A DNA stretch of 64,000 nucleotides, taken from contig JAZGUH010000361.1 of the NCBI GenBank assembly GCA_037893225.1, positions 1,178,001-1,242,000 of the forward strand, written 5' to 3'. Positions 44,290 through 56,740 of this stretch are shown piece by piece. Within the stretch, counting starts at the first letter, position 1, and every line of letters starts with the position of its first letter. The notes beneath the pieces were generated by a model. That model was given only the letters and a program-made list of their open reading frames with translations, ran no database searches and was not told the DNA's origin. This stretch comes from Hippasteria phrygiana. Its lineage: Eukaryota > Echinodermata > Asteroidea > Valvatida > Goniasteridae. A program made the position numbers and the translations under genes.

Positions 44290-44702
44290 GGTTATAACTA
44301 AACGGATAGTCTATGTACGCGCCAGTGCTCAAACGACCTACAGCGCCCGTACGGCATGCACAGCTGCCGTCGTACGTAGCCCGTACAAGCATGCATATTT
44401 ATGACAAAACTGTTTCTATTTGCATACGAATTGTTAAAGATTGTGACGTAAAATACGTATCTAAAAATTAGGTGACGTCACTAAGTTCCGACGAATAGAA
44501 TCCAGGGGAATTGCACTCCGCTGTGGTGGACGCCCCGGGCGTCGACCACAGCGGAGTGCATTTAGAATGCAAATAGAAAAGTTTTGTCATAAATATGCAT
44601 TTCTTGTACGGGCTACGTACGACGGCAGGTGCGCATGCTGTACGGTCGCTGTAGGTCGTTTGAGTACTGGCGCGTACGTAGACCACCCCTGTAGTTATAA
44701 AG
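44290..44702. mobile_element. Foldback element with nested 49-bp palindrome
   Basis: Arms of about 130 bp (44290-44417 and 44567-44702) are inverted copies, sharing GTCGTACGTAGCCCGTACAA and TTTATGACAAAACT. Between them lies a 49-nt palindrome at 44512-44560: TGCACTCCGCTGTGGT, a GC-rich centre, and ACCACAGCGGAGTGCA, with a single mismatch pair. No ORF. Confidence 0.85.
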
Positions 44703-45756
44703 ATGTACTGAGATCCAGAGGAACCAGGAGAGGGAATGGCAGGCGGAACATGAGATGACAAGGAACTATTTTAGTTGTCAGTTGAGTAATCTGCCGAGAT
44801 AAATTTCCAAGTTTTTGCATATTTTGTGTTAATTTTAGGCAGCAAAAAATCAAATTTTTTGTTCACCTTCTCTAGCTGAATTTTGATTGAGAAATCAGTT
44901 TTTTTCACTGTTTTTTGGACTTATAATTTTTTGAAGATGTGCGAGACTGTTTTTAGACTGTTTTTTTTTACTTAAAAATTGTTATGCGGTTCATTGACTA
45001 TTTGTGTGCTATTTGTGTGTTATTTCTAGGTTTTAGGCACAAAACAGGGAATAACTGTCATCACATTCTACATACTGAAGATTGGGTTTTTAGTTTCTAC
45101 TTTGTGATCATTTTCCATTTGGTTGGCAATCAAAAGGCTGTTTAGAGATTATTCCAAGCAGTTCTTGATTTTTTTAAAGCATTTTCAAAATATGCATAAC
45201 AAAGCTGAGACCTTTGTTAGTTATGTTGCATGTCATAACATGATCTTTTGGGGGTTATAAGGGCCATAACGTCAATTTGACGCAAATGTATTTTGTGCAG
45301 TTTTCCATTCCTCGTAAATGTATGACAATTTTAGGAAATCCTTTTTTGGTTGAAAGCTCTATGAAGTCCACTTTTGAACATTTAGATGTTTTTCCTGACA
45401 AACAAAGATGCCTTTGCTGTGATGTCATTTAGGCACACACTCTTCAGTTTAACGGTCCTGTTAGAATTGTTTTTGGTCACTGAAAACATTGTAAGCTATG
45501 CATAAGCTTGAACCTTGACTTACTTTATTGCACTCGATTAAAAAACGAAAAAAGAGCCAAATTCCCAAATTTTGTTTACTTTTGTTTCTTAAAGATTGAC
45601 ATCGGTTTAGTTCTTAATATGGACATCCTATTGCCACAATCAACAAAAGCACCAAAACACCTTTAAAAGTGGAATGTAAACAAAAACCAAAGGGGTAAAA
45701 TGTGCCTATTTCATTGTTCCGTTGATGTTAAAACTTTTCTAAGGAAAAAAACTCAC

Positions 45757-46932
45757 CTTGGCATCCTTTTCCATTATGTATTGCCGGAACCTTTTCACTT
45801 GTTGACTAGAGATAGCCTTTGGGTCCATCGACAGCCATTATCGTACCGATAGGCCTTCCTGCAAAGCTGTATGGTGTCTGGCTCTGCAGCTTGTGGGTCT
45901 GCTAAGTATACAGTTTTGTACATGTTGTACATGTCCGACATCTCGGAGAAGTTCCTACTTCGGAATTCTGGTACAGGGTATAAGCACAGGTCAATGTTTT
46001 TCTCTAGATGAGTAGAGACTTGGTTAAAAAAATTGACGTACTTCACAAAGAGGTCCTTTAGCCACCCATCACGAATGGTTGCTTGCCGTGCTGGATTTTT
46101 GGTCTCCTTGGTGTGTTTGTCAGCCAAGCTGAAAAAAAGATATTTTTCAAAGTTTGACATAATTTTATTATATAGATTCCATAGGTGCAACACAACCGAT
46201 CCCAATGCCACTGCTCTCAGTAACAATACCAATTTATGGTAATTGCATTAGAGTTTTGTTATCCTGTTCCAATAAAATGTATTGCTTTTATCAATGTCTT
46301 TGAGATTCAAAAGTACAAAAAAATTACAATTTATTGTACACTAATAAATCATTTTGTTTATCTTCTAAAGGCCAGTTTTGCGATATGGTTGGCAAATTGA
46401 AATGATCCTTCAAGCCCTTCTAAGAAAGTCTGGGTTGTACAGATTTGAGGTAAGTACATGTTGTTCTACCATTTCGCATTAACAATTTAATATTTGAATA
46501 TTGGATTGGATCTTTAAAAGTAATTAACATTATGTATCTGCTACAAAAAAGAGAGATTTTCTTCAACCTCAAATTAAGGAAATAGTAGGAAGGGTATACT
46601 TACAACTTAACATAGCCTACATCATTCTCCAGCATCCACAGAAATGTGCAGTGGGTGTACTTCCCAAATGTAATCACCAACTGCCCTAGACATTGCTGTT
46701 CAGTTGGGTTGGGTACACCTTGTGCAATTGCTCGTCGTCTTGCTGCAACAAGAGCTGTCTGTTCGCTCCAAAGGTCTTTATCAGCAGCAGTAGGGGTGGG
46801 GTCTTTCGTCTTTCACTGAAACTCAACTGCAGCCCTTGTACATTTTAGAATACACTGCTGTCGATCTGGCTGGACTGTGTTGTCATTAATTCTGAACTTG
46901 GGCAAGAGCTTGTCTTGAGTTCCCGTTGCCAT
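45757..46932 (-). pseudogene. Repeat-borne gene, copy A, disrupted
   Basis: Exon 1 (46604-46932, 329 nt) and exon 2 (45757-46128, 372 nt) correspond base for base to the intact gene at 62307-63483, including start codon and splice sites. Two lesions inactivate it: codon 40 is TGA (46815-46813) where copy B has CGA, a CpG decay change, and a 4-nt deletion near 45850 shifts exon 2. The conserved GKYTH and WMLENDVGY region lies after the stop. Confidence 0.85.
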
Positions 46933-47100
46933 GGTGTTGCTCTATTAATAAGAATGCAATAAAAACAGTCGGGTTAATCAAGGTTTCACCCAAATACCAT
47001 TATTTTATAATTATGTGTAAACTAGGATGTGGCGAAATATAGCCTTAGAAACTGATTGACCTGTCAGCTAGTATTCGTAAATACCGTCAATCATGGCATT

Positions 47101-47225
47101 TGTAAATACCGTAAAGAAAAGAGGACAATAGGTCCACGATTTACAAACCGTCTACTTTGACATCCGTGTACAAAACATATGGGAGCTGTTTCGAAAAAGT
47201 TATAAGTACAAAGAAAAGAGGGGCA
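47101..47225 (-). repeat. GTGGACC-type MITE relative, copy A
   Basis: Inverted counterpart of 62005-62127, sharing GAGGACAATAGGTCCACGAT and the TTTGACATCCGTGTACAAAA core with the GCAATCG(C/T)GGACC family. It is ancestral to both copies of the gene-bearing unit. Confidence 0.6.
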
Positions 47226-48794
47226 AAGAAATACTAATCATGGTTTGGTGATTTGCTTAATTGATTGCTTCATCAATTGACTCAGTATACATGCTATACT
47301 TTGCCCACTGACCTATATTGGCCCATCCATTTGTTCTTTGTTTCCTAGAATTAAGTGTTTATCCAGACACAGGGTTTGCATATCTAATGAAGGCCTATGG
47401 GGCTATGCAGTACAGTACACAGTATAGTACCTTGTTGTTTTAATGTGCTAATAAATAAGCCTAATCCAATTAGCTTGTAAACTGAAGGAGACCCAGTTTA
47501 TGCACTACTTGCATGGAGGAAGGTTCTCCATCTGCCTCCATGGTACATGTAACCATGTGTGTACTAAAGTATGGACATGATGGAGGAATATACATGTAGG
47601 CCTATGTGTTTTTATTCCTCCTTTGCATGACTGAAGTGTGCTCTATTTTTTTCAAGGGCATTTCACAGAAGTTCTGTTTTACGACTGAGAACAATTACAA
47701 AATTGCCATTTGTTTCTCTTTTTACACTTTACGTGGCTTTATAAGCTTAAGTTAAGGATCACCACTTTTTTGTAGGCTGTTGTTACATTTTGCAGCCCCC
47801 CTCTAGTCTTAGTACTTCAATTAGTGCTTACCATGGAGCAATATGCTCCTATTACTTACCTTGGGTTTTCTCTTTCATAAAGAAAATTCTTATTTCTGAA
47901 TTCAAGGATAAAATGTGTGTGTTTCTTTCGTATTTTTCTTGGTTTCTTTTTTGTGGGGGGGGGGGGGGGTTCATGACAGTTCAGTGGATCGTAACCAGGG
48001 CCTAGGATAATCGTTTTGAATAGTTTATTATTTTATAGTACTACTACTATGCCCGTTTTTGGCAGGCATTTTTTTAACATTGAAACTTGTCACTTTGGAA
48101 ATACTATTGTAAACATTCTGGTTTGGATCAAAAGTAACAAAGACGTTTTGAGAAAATTATGTATTTTACCAGCAGGAAAAACTGAGAGACCTTGGCAAAT
48201 CCCGCCGCTCCCACTCGGCCCTTTCCCCCCTAGGCTAGGCTTCAGCTTGTCAATGTCATGTTTGTCCGGCCCCCAAAATAGTTGGAAATCTCTGTTTCTC
48301 ATGTTGGCAATGCATGATTACACCCCAGAAATCCCTGATAAATTATTGAAATACTTATTTATAACACCCCTTCTGATTGTTTATCACATTAAGTGCAATG
48401 GTGGTACTAGTTTTGGTCATGACCGATCATGACCGATCGTCGCGGCCGGCCATGGGCGACCACGGTCATGCCGACGGGCGACCACATTTCACGGTGGGCA
48501 AGACCGGAGTTTTGCCGAATTTCAATCAATAATTTCGTCAAAAACAAAGTTTAACTACTCATGGCAGAAAATTTTACAGTTTTTATGGAGCTTTGCTCAC
48601 ATTTTCGAGGTTATTTACCACCGGAATAACACTCAAGATGCTGGCAAAAGTAACTTTTTCGGCCAACCTTCACATCTTCTTGCCGCATGTCATGCATCCG
48701 CATAATGGCAGTACGACGAGCTATACGTACATATACATGTGTACAGCGAGCTCATCGCATGCGATCCGCAGTGAAAAATCAGAGCACGCGTTGA

Positions 48795-49825
48795 CCTATG
48801 ACCTCAACGCGCGTCTCGGCCAATCAGATGCAGGGTAAGCGTTGTAGACTGTAGACTGGCGATTGTAGACTTTAGACTCTGGTCCAATGAGGTGGCGCGA
48901 AATTGTAGACTGTAGACTGTAGGATTGCACTCCCGGTCGTAGACACAACGTCTGCGATCGCAAGATCACCACACGTTTCACGGCGGCCGGTCGCGAGCGA
49001 ACTGGCAACTTGAGAAGTAGGGCTTGTCCATTGTGCGTGCCTAAACCTACACTTGATGCGTAGCACAATATACGTAGAATATAATAATGTACACGACCAT
49101 GCCTCAAAAATGTGCCGTTTGTCTAAAAATCATTGACAGAAGTCACTTTAGGAATGCCAGTTAGGTTCAGAAAAGTCGGCTCGGACCCGGCGTTGGAATC
49201 ATTCAAAGTGGTGACCGTGCCCTTGGCGCTTTTGTTTGCGTACAGGCTGCATAGGCCTATGTGCGGCGCCAGTCTGAACGTCCAGACGTCAAAGCTTTGG
49301 TTTTTTTTCTGATTTTCTTCTTTATAATTGCACATTATGGTAGACTGAGTTTTACACTCAGACCTTGGAAAATTTTACTAACCAAATATAGTTCGGAAAC
49401 TCAAGTTTGACAGACGATTTCTCTCTTGTTTCCAACTCCTTTTCCTTGAATTTTGTATCATTGGAAAGCCCTGTTATTCTTCATTACAATGATGTGTCAT
49501 TAATGATTGAGCAATTGGAGGATGTGCATCAGCACAGCTGAATGTGGGGGTGGATGTAAAGTGAAATGTTACAAAATGCATTAATTGTCCAAAAGTGTAT
49601 TGACTCTTGCTGTTAGGAGTTTTTGGAGGATTGGTATGTCTGGAATGATTCTCTGCTTACTAACCAATATTTAAAGGTTGTGAGCCATAAATATGCGGGG
49701 GAAAATCCACATGGCCTGTCACAATAAATTGCCTCCGGGATAGCAACTCTCTTGTTAATGTGCTTGCGTTTCAAACAGAGTAAAATAATTTGTCATTCTC
49801 TGCACTCAAACACCCAGTAGTAATG
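48795..49825 (+). repeat. Block shared with 19330-20430
   Basis: Direct counterpart of 19330-20430. Its first ~175 bp are also inverted at 59858-60030, placing it at the 5' side of the gene-bearing unit. Confidence 0.8.
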
Positions 49826-50527
49826 CTCCATCAGTAACTTGAAGAAGTCTCTCTCACAGTACAATGCAACACTCTATCACTAACAAAAGAAAAAAACAAG
49901 ACGTAAGGAAAGTGTATTTTTCTGGTTTAATCATTGAACAGTTTCTTCATTGAACAATGTAGTAAGTCAAGAGCCTCGGTAGTGGGTGGACGATCCGAAT
50001 GCAGCCACAACAGCCTGATACCTCCTCCTCATACTGTTCACGAGCCGGGTCACACGTTGCTGCACGGGATGGCGTCCCATTCATCAATCAGGATCTGTTG
50101 CAGATCTGTTGCACATTCCCACCCTCCAAGCAAAATTGAATGCACTGTATGACAAGAGACCTATATCATGCTGTGACCATCTTTGTCTTGTTCCCTGTAT
50201 GCATTAGCAATTATGAATAGTTATTCCAATTATTGAATGAAGGTGCCAGACTATTTTTCCTTCCAGCCTCGGTTTGGTTGCATTGATTTTAATAGGAGAA
50301 AAACAAATTGGCTGTACCATGATAAAGGTCTATAGCAATGCATTTTGTAACATTTCACTTTACACCCACCCCCATATTCAGCTGTGCTGCACATCCCCTA
50401 ATTGCTTAATCATAACAAATGACACATCATTGTAAAGAAGAATAACGGGGCTTTCCAATGATTCAAGGAAAAGGAGTTGGAAACAAGAGAGAAATCGTCT
50501 GTCAAACTTGAGTTTCCGAACTTCTTT
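49380..50527. mobile_element. Tc1-like element with ~190-bp TIRs
   Basis: 49385-49590 and 50337-50525 are inverted copies (CAAGTTTGACAGACGATTTC, GGAAACAAGAGAG and so on). Between them lies a decayed Tc1 transposase end (49977-50119). The left TIR is shared with 19990-20200, where no right end exists. Confidence 0.7.
49977..50119 (-). pseudogene. Tc1-like transposase C-terminal remnant
   Basis: The minus strand reads LQQILIDEWDAIP and, after a 1-nt shift, QQRVTRLVNSMRRRYQAVV and STHY. This is the C-terminal W-IP-RL-SM-RR pattern of Tc1 transposases. No catalytic residues remain. Confidence 0.75.
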
Positions 50528-50779
50528 TGAGGAGTTTAGATTAAATTTTGGGGGATTTTAGGGCAATGTGTGCCTTTAAATTAATGCCATTAATTTTAGG
50601 AAAACCAAAATTGTGCAAAATAAGTGACCGATTGCACATTATTTTTTCGTTCAAAACACAGGCCGTACGAAAACTATGATAGTATGAGATCAGGTATGAT
50701 GTTAATTTTGGGCGTGGAGCAGGACGTGTTTTTAAAACAACTAAATTAAATATCTATTTTGAAATACTAAACAATTTGA

Positions 50780-51290
50780 GGAGTTCCGCTCTAAAAAATC
50801 GATTGTGATGTTTTGCCAGATTCAATGATACTGGGTAGGAGACTTTTTTAATTCTCAATTGTCCTATAGCCAGGGAAGAAACTGTTGCTGGATGTTCTGG
50901 TTCTGACATACAAGTCATTTAATTTGCGTTTATAACTCTGGGTCCCGGGATGAGCGACTATTTGTTGTAAGAAAGGCCTCTGCTGGTAATCTACTGATTT
51001 TCCTTTGTTGCTCAAGGGTAAGCCATCCATGGTTCTGGAGTAGTGATGTATTTATCCCTGGTGATGTGCTATAAATGTAAAATCTAACTGCCTGCCTTTG
51101 AACTCGTTCCTATTGATGAATATCTGACTTCGGGTTAGGATCCAAGGAAGATGAAGCATATTCCAGAATAGGGCGAATCAGAGTATAGTAAGCTGTTTCT
51201 TTTACGGAAGCATCGCAGAACCAGAAATTTCGCTTGATTAAACATATGTCCTCATGGATTTCTCGGTGACATCAGACACATGCGTTGAGT
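50780..51290 (-). pseudogene. CR1/L2-like LINE reverse transcriptase end
   Basis: The minus strand reads KETAYYTLIRPILEYASSSL with DPNPKSDIHQ, a stop, ERVQRQAVRF, then LLQNHGWLTLEQQRKISRL. This is the post-RT region that follows the YADD motif in CR1/L2/Jockey-type LINEs. Several stops and frameshifts are present, and the catalytic RT is not in the window. It is unrelated to the Tx1-like copies. Confidence 0.85.
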
Positions 51291-51551
51291 CCATAGTAAA
51301 AATTGGACTAAAACAGAGAAAATTTACCAAAAAATACACCATGGAGGTTCTTTTTAATACCTCCATGAATACACTAACCACATAAAATAGTGAAATGCGA
51401 ATGCTTGCTTTCCGGAAATGGGGGCTCTACAGTTTGGTCTTCTGCCAATCATTTCAAATTGATTTCCGGGGCTAGTATAGTTTTTTGGGGCAACTTTATT
51501 AAAATAATTGGGGAAAATTGATTTTTGTTTTGAAATAAATATTGAACCCCA

Positions 51552-51898
51552 CAAGGGCGGATCCAGGATTGTTTCCATCTGGGGGGTTTTCTGATTTTTT
51601 TTCTCCATAATTTTCTTTATTTGCCCAATTAGTTGACTCCCAAAATGTTTCGCCTGCGCAGAAAATTTTACATGCGGGGTGGGGGGGGGGGGGGGGGGCA
51701 CACACTTTATCAACGTTGGTGGCGCCATTTGGCCTCTCTGTTTTGTTCTTGTACACGCAAAATAAGACCTTCGCAGAGTTTTTCTTTTCTGACTTGCAAC
51801 TTTAGGCGTAGGCCCTTCTCCAAGCAAAGAAAATTAAATAAATAAATTGGCAACGAGCAGGAGGGTTTCGACCCCGCCCCCTTCTGGATCCGCCCCTG
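51552..51898. mobile_element. hAT-like MITE, inverted relative
   Basis: The ends CAAGGGCGGATCCAG and CTGGATCCGCCCCTG are inverted. The interior is a reverse-oriented relative of 8740-9069 (GGCGCCATTTGGCCTCT, GACTCCCAAAATGTTTCGCC). Flanks CCCCA/CCCCC match at four of five bases. Confidence 0.8.
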
Positions 51899-52601
51899 CC
51901 CCCAACCCCAAATCAAATCCTACCGGTGCCAAAACTTAATACTAGGCAGGGGTGGGGAACACCGAGAGGATCGAATTGCCATTGACAATAATTACACTGA
52001 ATGCTCGAGAAAAGAAACATATAGAAATGTACAATTGCGGGCACAGACATGGGTGTATATTCTAAGAAGTCGAAGCTTGCAAATGTCCTTAAACATAATA
52101 ATAAATAGAGAAAAGCCCAAACGACGAGACAGACAAAACATTCCTTGATTTTTTTTCTTCAGTTTACGTTGTGAGTTTATGAATCAAAAGGTATGCATTC
52201 TGTTGTTATGCGATGTTGACCAAGCTTTCAGGTGCCGGATTCACCGAGGCCCCACACCTCGGCTTACCGGCTCCCATGTAGGACTCTTCAGGGCTCGGAT
52301 TCTGGTCCATCACAGATCAGACCCCGGTCCATCACACCTCCTTCCCCAACCCATCCATATAACCCGAAGGTCTAGCACCATAAAAGGGAGGAACATGGCG
52401 GCACCCTAAGCCTTGACTGCCGAGTCAGCCAAACGTGCCATGAACCTGTACGCAAATGCTTACCTGGACTTCTCGAGCGGTCCCAGCTGCACTGAGCTAA
52501 TCGAGCTAGCCACAGTAAAGTTGGTGTTTGGAGACGGTAAACGAATACTCTTATAAATAACGACAATCACATTTCTGGCGGAAAAAAATGAAATACTGAA
52601 A

Positions 52602-52672
52602 GCCTTGGAATCGAACCCTGGACTTAGGAATCGATGACCGACTCGCTTAACCACTCGGCCACTGAGATGTTA
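52602..52672 (-). repeat. tRNA-like sequence, second copy
   Basis: Same A-box and B-box tRNA-Leu/Ser-like sequence as 7535-7605, within the duplicate block. Confidence 0.65.
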
Positions 52673-54012
52673 CTACCCAAGTGAACTTTTTAAACCTATT
52701 GAAACAGAGAAGAAACTACACGGCTGCAGTATAATACCCGAACATGGTTGAATGAACACAATTAAGAATCACACCACTGTTATAATCCGTCGCTTCCCAT
52801 CCGCGTGGCTTTATAACTGCAGATTGGAAAATGAGAAGAAACCGAAAATGCCGAAAATTATCATGTGGACCATAGGCGGCGATCCCAGTGGGACGGGGTG
52901 ACGCGTCCCCAAATATTTTGGGGGGAGGGGTCGGCTATGGCAGTGTCCCACTCCAATAATTTCTCCCTTGTCATATACATTTTATGTGTCATTGGCTTTT
53001 ACATAGGGGGTGTGCGTTTACGGTTAGTAATGGAACCGGGTACCCGATTTCCGTAAGGGGCGGATACCCGGGTACCCGTGATTATTTTTACAATCCTCAC
53101 AAAAACCCGGAAGTAAAGTATTTTCCATCGCGCCCCGCCAACTCTACTGCCAAGCTGCTAATCGCGACTGTGCGAGCGCTGCGTTGGCATGCTCACACTT
53201 CCCCTGCGCTTGGCAAGCAAAAATTGCACGGGCCTACTTTGCAACAATTCTTTTTGTATTCCCTAAGAGACTCAGTGAATAAAATTGTAAGTTTGTAAGT
53301 GTGAAATAAAATATACATGTAGTAAACCTGAGATTGAGTCATGTGTCAACGTTAGTCAGCGATGTTCACCGATGTTTTGCATCATGAAGTTCATTGATCA
53401 GCCATGAGTCAGCGAACAGCCTAGCCTAGGCCTACACACTGTACATGTTTAGCAACGGTGCACACAGTAAAGATCAGGCGGCTGGTTGCTCCAGCGCTAG
53501 CTCAGCCCGCGGCCTACGGCAAGTTGCACGTGCTTTGTAATTCAGCGCATGCGTACTCTACGCAACTTGTCTGCCGAGTGGAACTTCGCTCGTACCCCGC
53601 CCAATCCGCGCGCGCGACGTCACGTCACAATACAGCCAGGTCACGCTCATACACATTTTATCAAATGAGAGCTCAGCTCGGATCAGCTTCCCAGCATCCT
53701 GTTTGTAGGCTTAGGCAGGGTACGAGCGAAAGATATAGCGCTTGATAGTTTGCGTTTTGATTGGTTCTTTTCGTTGATTCGTCCATTGTTATAGCCATCT
53801 GGATTGTCACTGCGTGATTGAATTAGAAACATTATATTTGCAGGATTCAGATGACTGTCTTTTAGAATATTGCCAGTTGCCACTACAACTTCCGTCAAAT
53901 TTACCACTTTCCCTTCCACATTCTATATTATTGAGCCCCCCGTGTAGCTTAACTCTTGGCTACATTATGGCATGTCAAACGTTGCAATATTCGATAATCT
54001 ACGTATTTTTGT

Positions 54013-54415
54013 GCGATGTTCAAATATATATGTGCGATGTTTGTCATTATGTGCGATGTTCAAATATATATGTTCGATGTTTGTCATTATATGTGCGATG
54101 TTCCAATTTATATGTGCGATGTTCCAATTTATATGTGCGATGTTCCAATTTATATGTGCGATGTTCAAATATATATGCGATGTTTTGTCATAATATGTGC
54201 GATGTTTGTCATTATATATGCGATGTTCAAATGTATGTGTGCGATGTCTGTTATTATATGTACGATGTTCAAATATATATGCGATGTTTGTCATGTATGT
54301 GCAATGTTCAAATTTATATGTGCGATGTTCAAATTTATATGTGCGTTGTTTGTCATATATGTTCGATGTTCAAATTTATATGTGCGATGTTTTTCAATAT
54401 ATATTCGAAAACGGA
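54013..54415 (+). repeat. GCGATGTT(C/T) satellite, left arm
   Basis: Roughly 17 units of GCGATGTTCAAATATATATG or GCGATGTTTGTCATTATATG, period about 20-28 bp. Open frames through it (Met-Cys-Asp-Val type) are artefacts. Confidence 0.9.
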
Positions 54416-55542
54416 ATTGTGGGATATAGTATGGTTTCCAGACCGAAAAAGTATGAATATTCCTAATAAGTTACATCAGGGACCAGACTACTTTGGACTG
54501 TCTATCTGTTGCACTGACCTGGCTGAAGCTAGCCCGCGATTCAGCCGCATATTGAAAACTAGAATCCATTCGACAAAAGGAGTTTTTCTTAATGAAATCG
54601 CTGGATTCAGGGCAACGAATTTTCGAGAAATGTAAAGAAATAACATACCAATTTTTGCATGAAATTTCAGAATAGGTATGAGCAAAGCTGAACATATTAT
54701 ACTTAACATTGTTTTATGGGTATTGTTTTATGAAATAATTAGTGGTTTCGCGAGGGCCAATTTCAAAGGGTTCTCTACATCAATTCCTTTCGGCTCAGCA
54801 CAATAGCTTCTGTTTGAAAGAAAGTGTACCACACATGTTTTTAAAAATTGATATTTTTCTTTCATATTCATAATTGCCACCTTCCTGGGCACACTTAATT
54901 TCAGCAAGAGCTTATTGCAAGAATGGCTTCTGTTCCAATTAGCCGCTTAAAGACGGATCATTTTCATGAATATCTGGAAATGCGGTATTCGGAGTTTCGT
55001 GTGAAATGCCGTCTTTGAAAGAAAGTGTACCACACATATTTTGAAAACTTCATATTTTTCTTTCATATTCATAATTCCCACCTTCCCGGGCACACTTAAT
55101 TTCAGCAAGGGCCTATTCCAAGAATGGCTTCTGTTCCAATTAGCCGCTTAAAGACGGACCATTTTAAAGAATATTTGGAAATGCGGTATTCGGAGTTTCG
55201 TGTGAAATGCCGTCTTTGAGAGAAAGTACCCGGGAAGGTGGGAATTATGAATATAAAAGAAAAATAAGAATTTTTCAAAATATGTGTGGTACACTTTCTT
55301 TCAAAGACGGCACATTTCACACGAAACTCCGAATACCGCATTTCCAGATATTCATGAAAATGATCCGTCTTTAAAGGCAGTGTACATGATTGGTCATTGT
55401 TGCAATTTTCAGAAATGGGCGGATTTGGGGGTTAGTATGTTATAGGAAATATCATTCCACTGACCTGTTCAAAGTTTTGCGTTGTTAGATGGCGAAAAAA
55501 CGAGTGAAAAACGGCGCTCGTTTTCAACCGTCGGGCGGATAA

Positions 55543-55658
55543 TAGCCTTTAGTCAAGGCGCGCGTGGCTATCTGGGCCCGGATATGCCAAGGCGCCATCA
55601 TGTCCGGGGCGCGCCACTGTCTTGTACAAGTAGCCACTCGCGTCTTGACTAACGGCTA
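55543..55658. mobile_element. 116-bp MITE, GCC(T/G)TTAGTCAAG ends
   Basis: Inverted ends of about 25 bp (TAGCCTTTAGTCAAGGCGCG and CGCGTCTTGACTAACGGCTA), related to the 839-bp element at 4036-4874. TA lies on both sides. It sits in the centre of the large palindrome. Confidence 0.85.
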
Positions 55659-55669
55659 CAGGGCAGTTC

Positions 55670-55699
55670 TCCAACGATTTCCAGCTGGAAATCGTTGGA
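55670..55699. repeat. 30-bp perfect palindrome
   Basis: TCCAACGATTTCCAG followed by its exact complement CTGGAAATCGTTGGA, just right of the MITE in the palindrome centre. Confidence 0.9.
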
Positions 55700-56419
55700 A
55701 GACGATATCAATTTCCACTTTTCTTGACAACGACAGCACATCTTGTGCCATAATTTCACAGGATGATTGAGACTATTATTAACTTACAGAATCTTTGGAG
55801 AATTACCAATCGTGTACACTTTTTTTAAGCGGCTAATTGGAACAGAAGCCATTCTTGGAATAGGCCCTTGCTGAAATTAAGTATGCCCAGGGTGGGAATT
55901 ATGAATATGAAAGAAAAATATGAATTATTAAAAACATGTGCGGTACACTTTCTTTCAAACAGAAGCTATTGTGCTGAGCCGAAAGGAATTGATGTAGAGA
56001 ACCCTTGGCTTTGAAATGGGCCCTCGCGAAACGACTAATTCATTCATTAAAAAAGACCCATAAAACAATGTTAAGTATAATATGTACAACTTTGCTTATA
56101 CCTATTCTGAAATATTATGCAAAATTGGTATGTATTTTCTTGACATTTTCTAAAAAATTCGTTGCCTGAATCCTGCGATTTCATTAAGAAAAAACTCCTT
56201 TTGTCGAATGGATTCTAGTTTTCAATATGCGGCTGCTCTGATCGGGCGAATCGCGGGCCCTATTGCGAATCGCGGGCTAAATCGCGGGCTAGCTTCAGCC
56301 AGGTCAGTGCAACAGATAGACAGTCCAAAGTAGTCTGGTCCCTGATGTAACTTATTAGGAATATTCATACTATTTCGGTCTGGAAACCATACTATATCCC
56401 ACAATTCCGTTTTCGAATA

Positions 56420-56740
56420 TAAATTGAAAAACATCGCACATATTATTTGAACATCGAACATATATGACAAACATTGCACATATAAATTTGAACATCGCAC
56501 ATATAAATTTGAACATTGCACATATATGACAAACATCGCATATATATTTGAACATCGTACATATAATAACAGACATCGCACACATACATTTGAACATCGC
56601 ATATAATGACAAACAACGCACATCATGACAAACATCGCACATATATTCAGTCAGTCAGCAGTTTGCAGCAGTTTTATTCATTTTCATATCGCACATATAT
56701 GTTTGAACATCGCACAAAAATACGTAGATTATCGAATATT
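56420..56740 (-). repeat. GCGATGTT(C/T) satellite, right arm
   Basis: Inverted counterpart of 54013-54415 with fewer units. A 40-bp sequence at about 56646-56690 interrupts it and has no match in the left arm. Confidence 0.9.

Larger units (their letters stand above)
45027..48970 (-). repeat. Gene-bearing repeat unit, copy A
   Basis: Inverted relative to 59858-64000. The order from 48970 downward is: TGTAGACTG-rich start, GATCGTCGCGGCCGGCC region, C run, upstream block, exon 1 (46604-46932), intron, exon 2 (45757-46128) and following intron to 45027. It lacks an insertion of about 405 bp present in copy B (61606-62010). Upstream it continues into the block shared with 19330-20430. Confidence 0.85.

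Noticed and set aside
53814..54635. 273-codon plus-strand frame
   Set aside because: Most of it is the GCGATGTT satellite (repeating Cys-Asp-Val type peptides); the rest is palindrome arm sequence with no domain.
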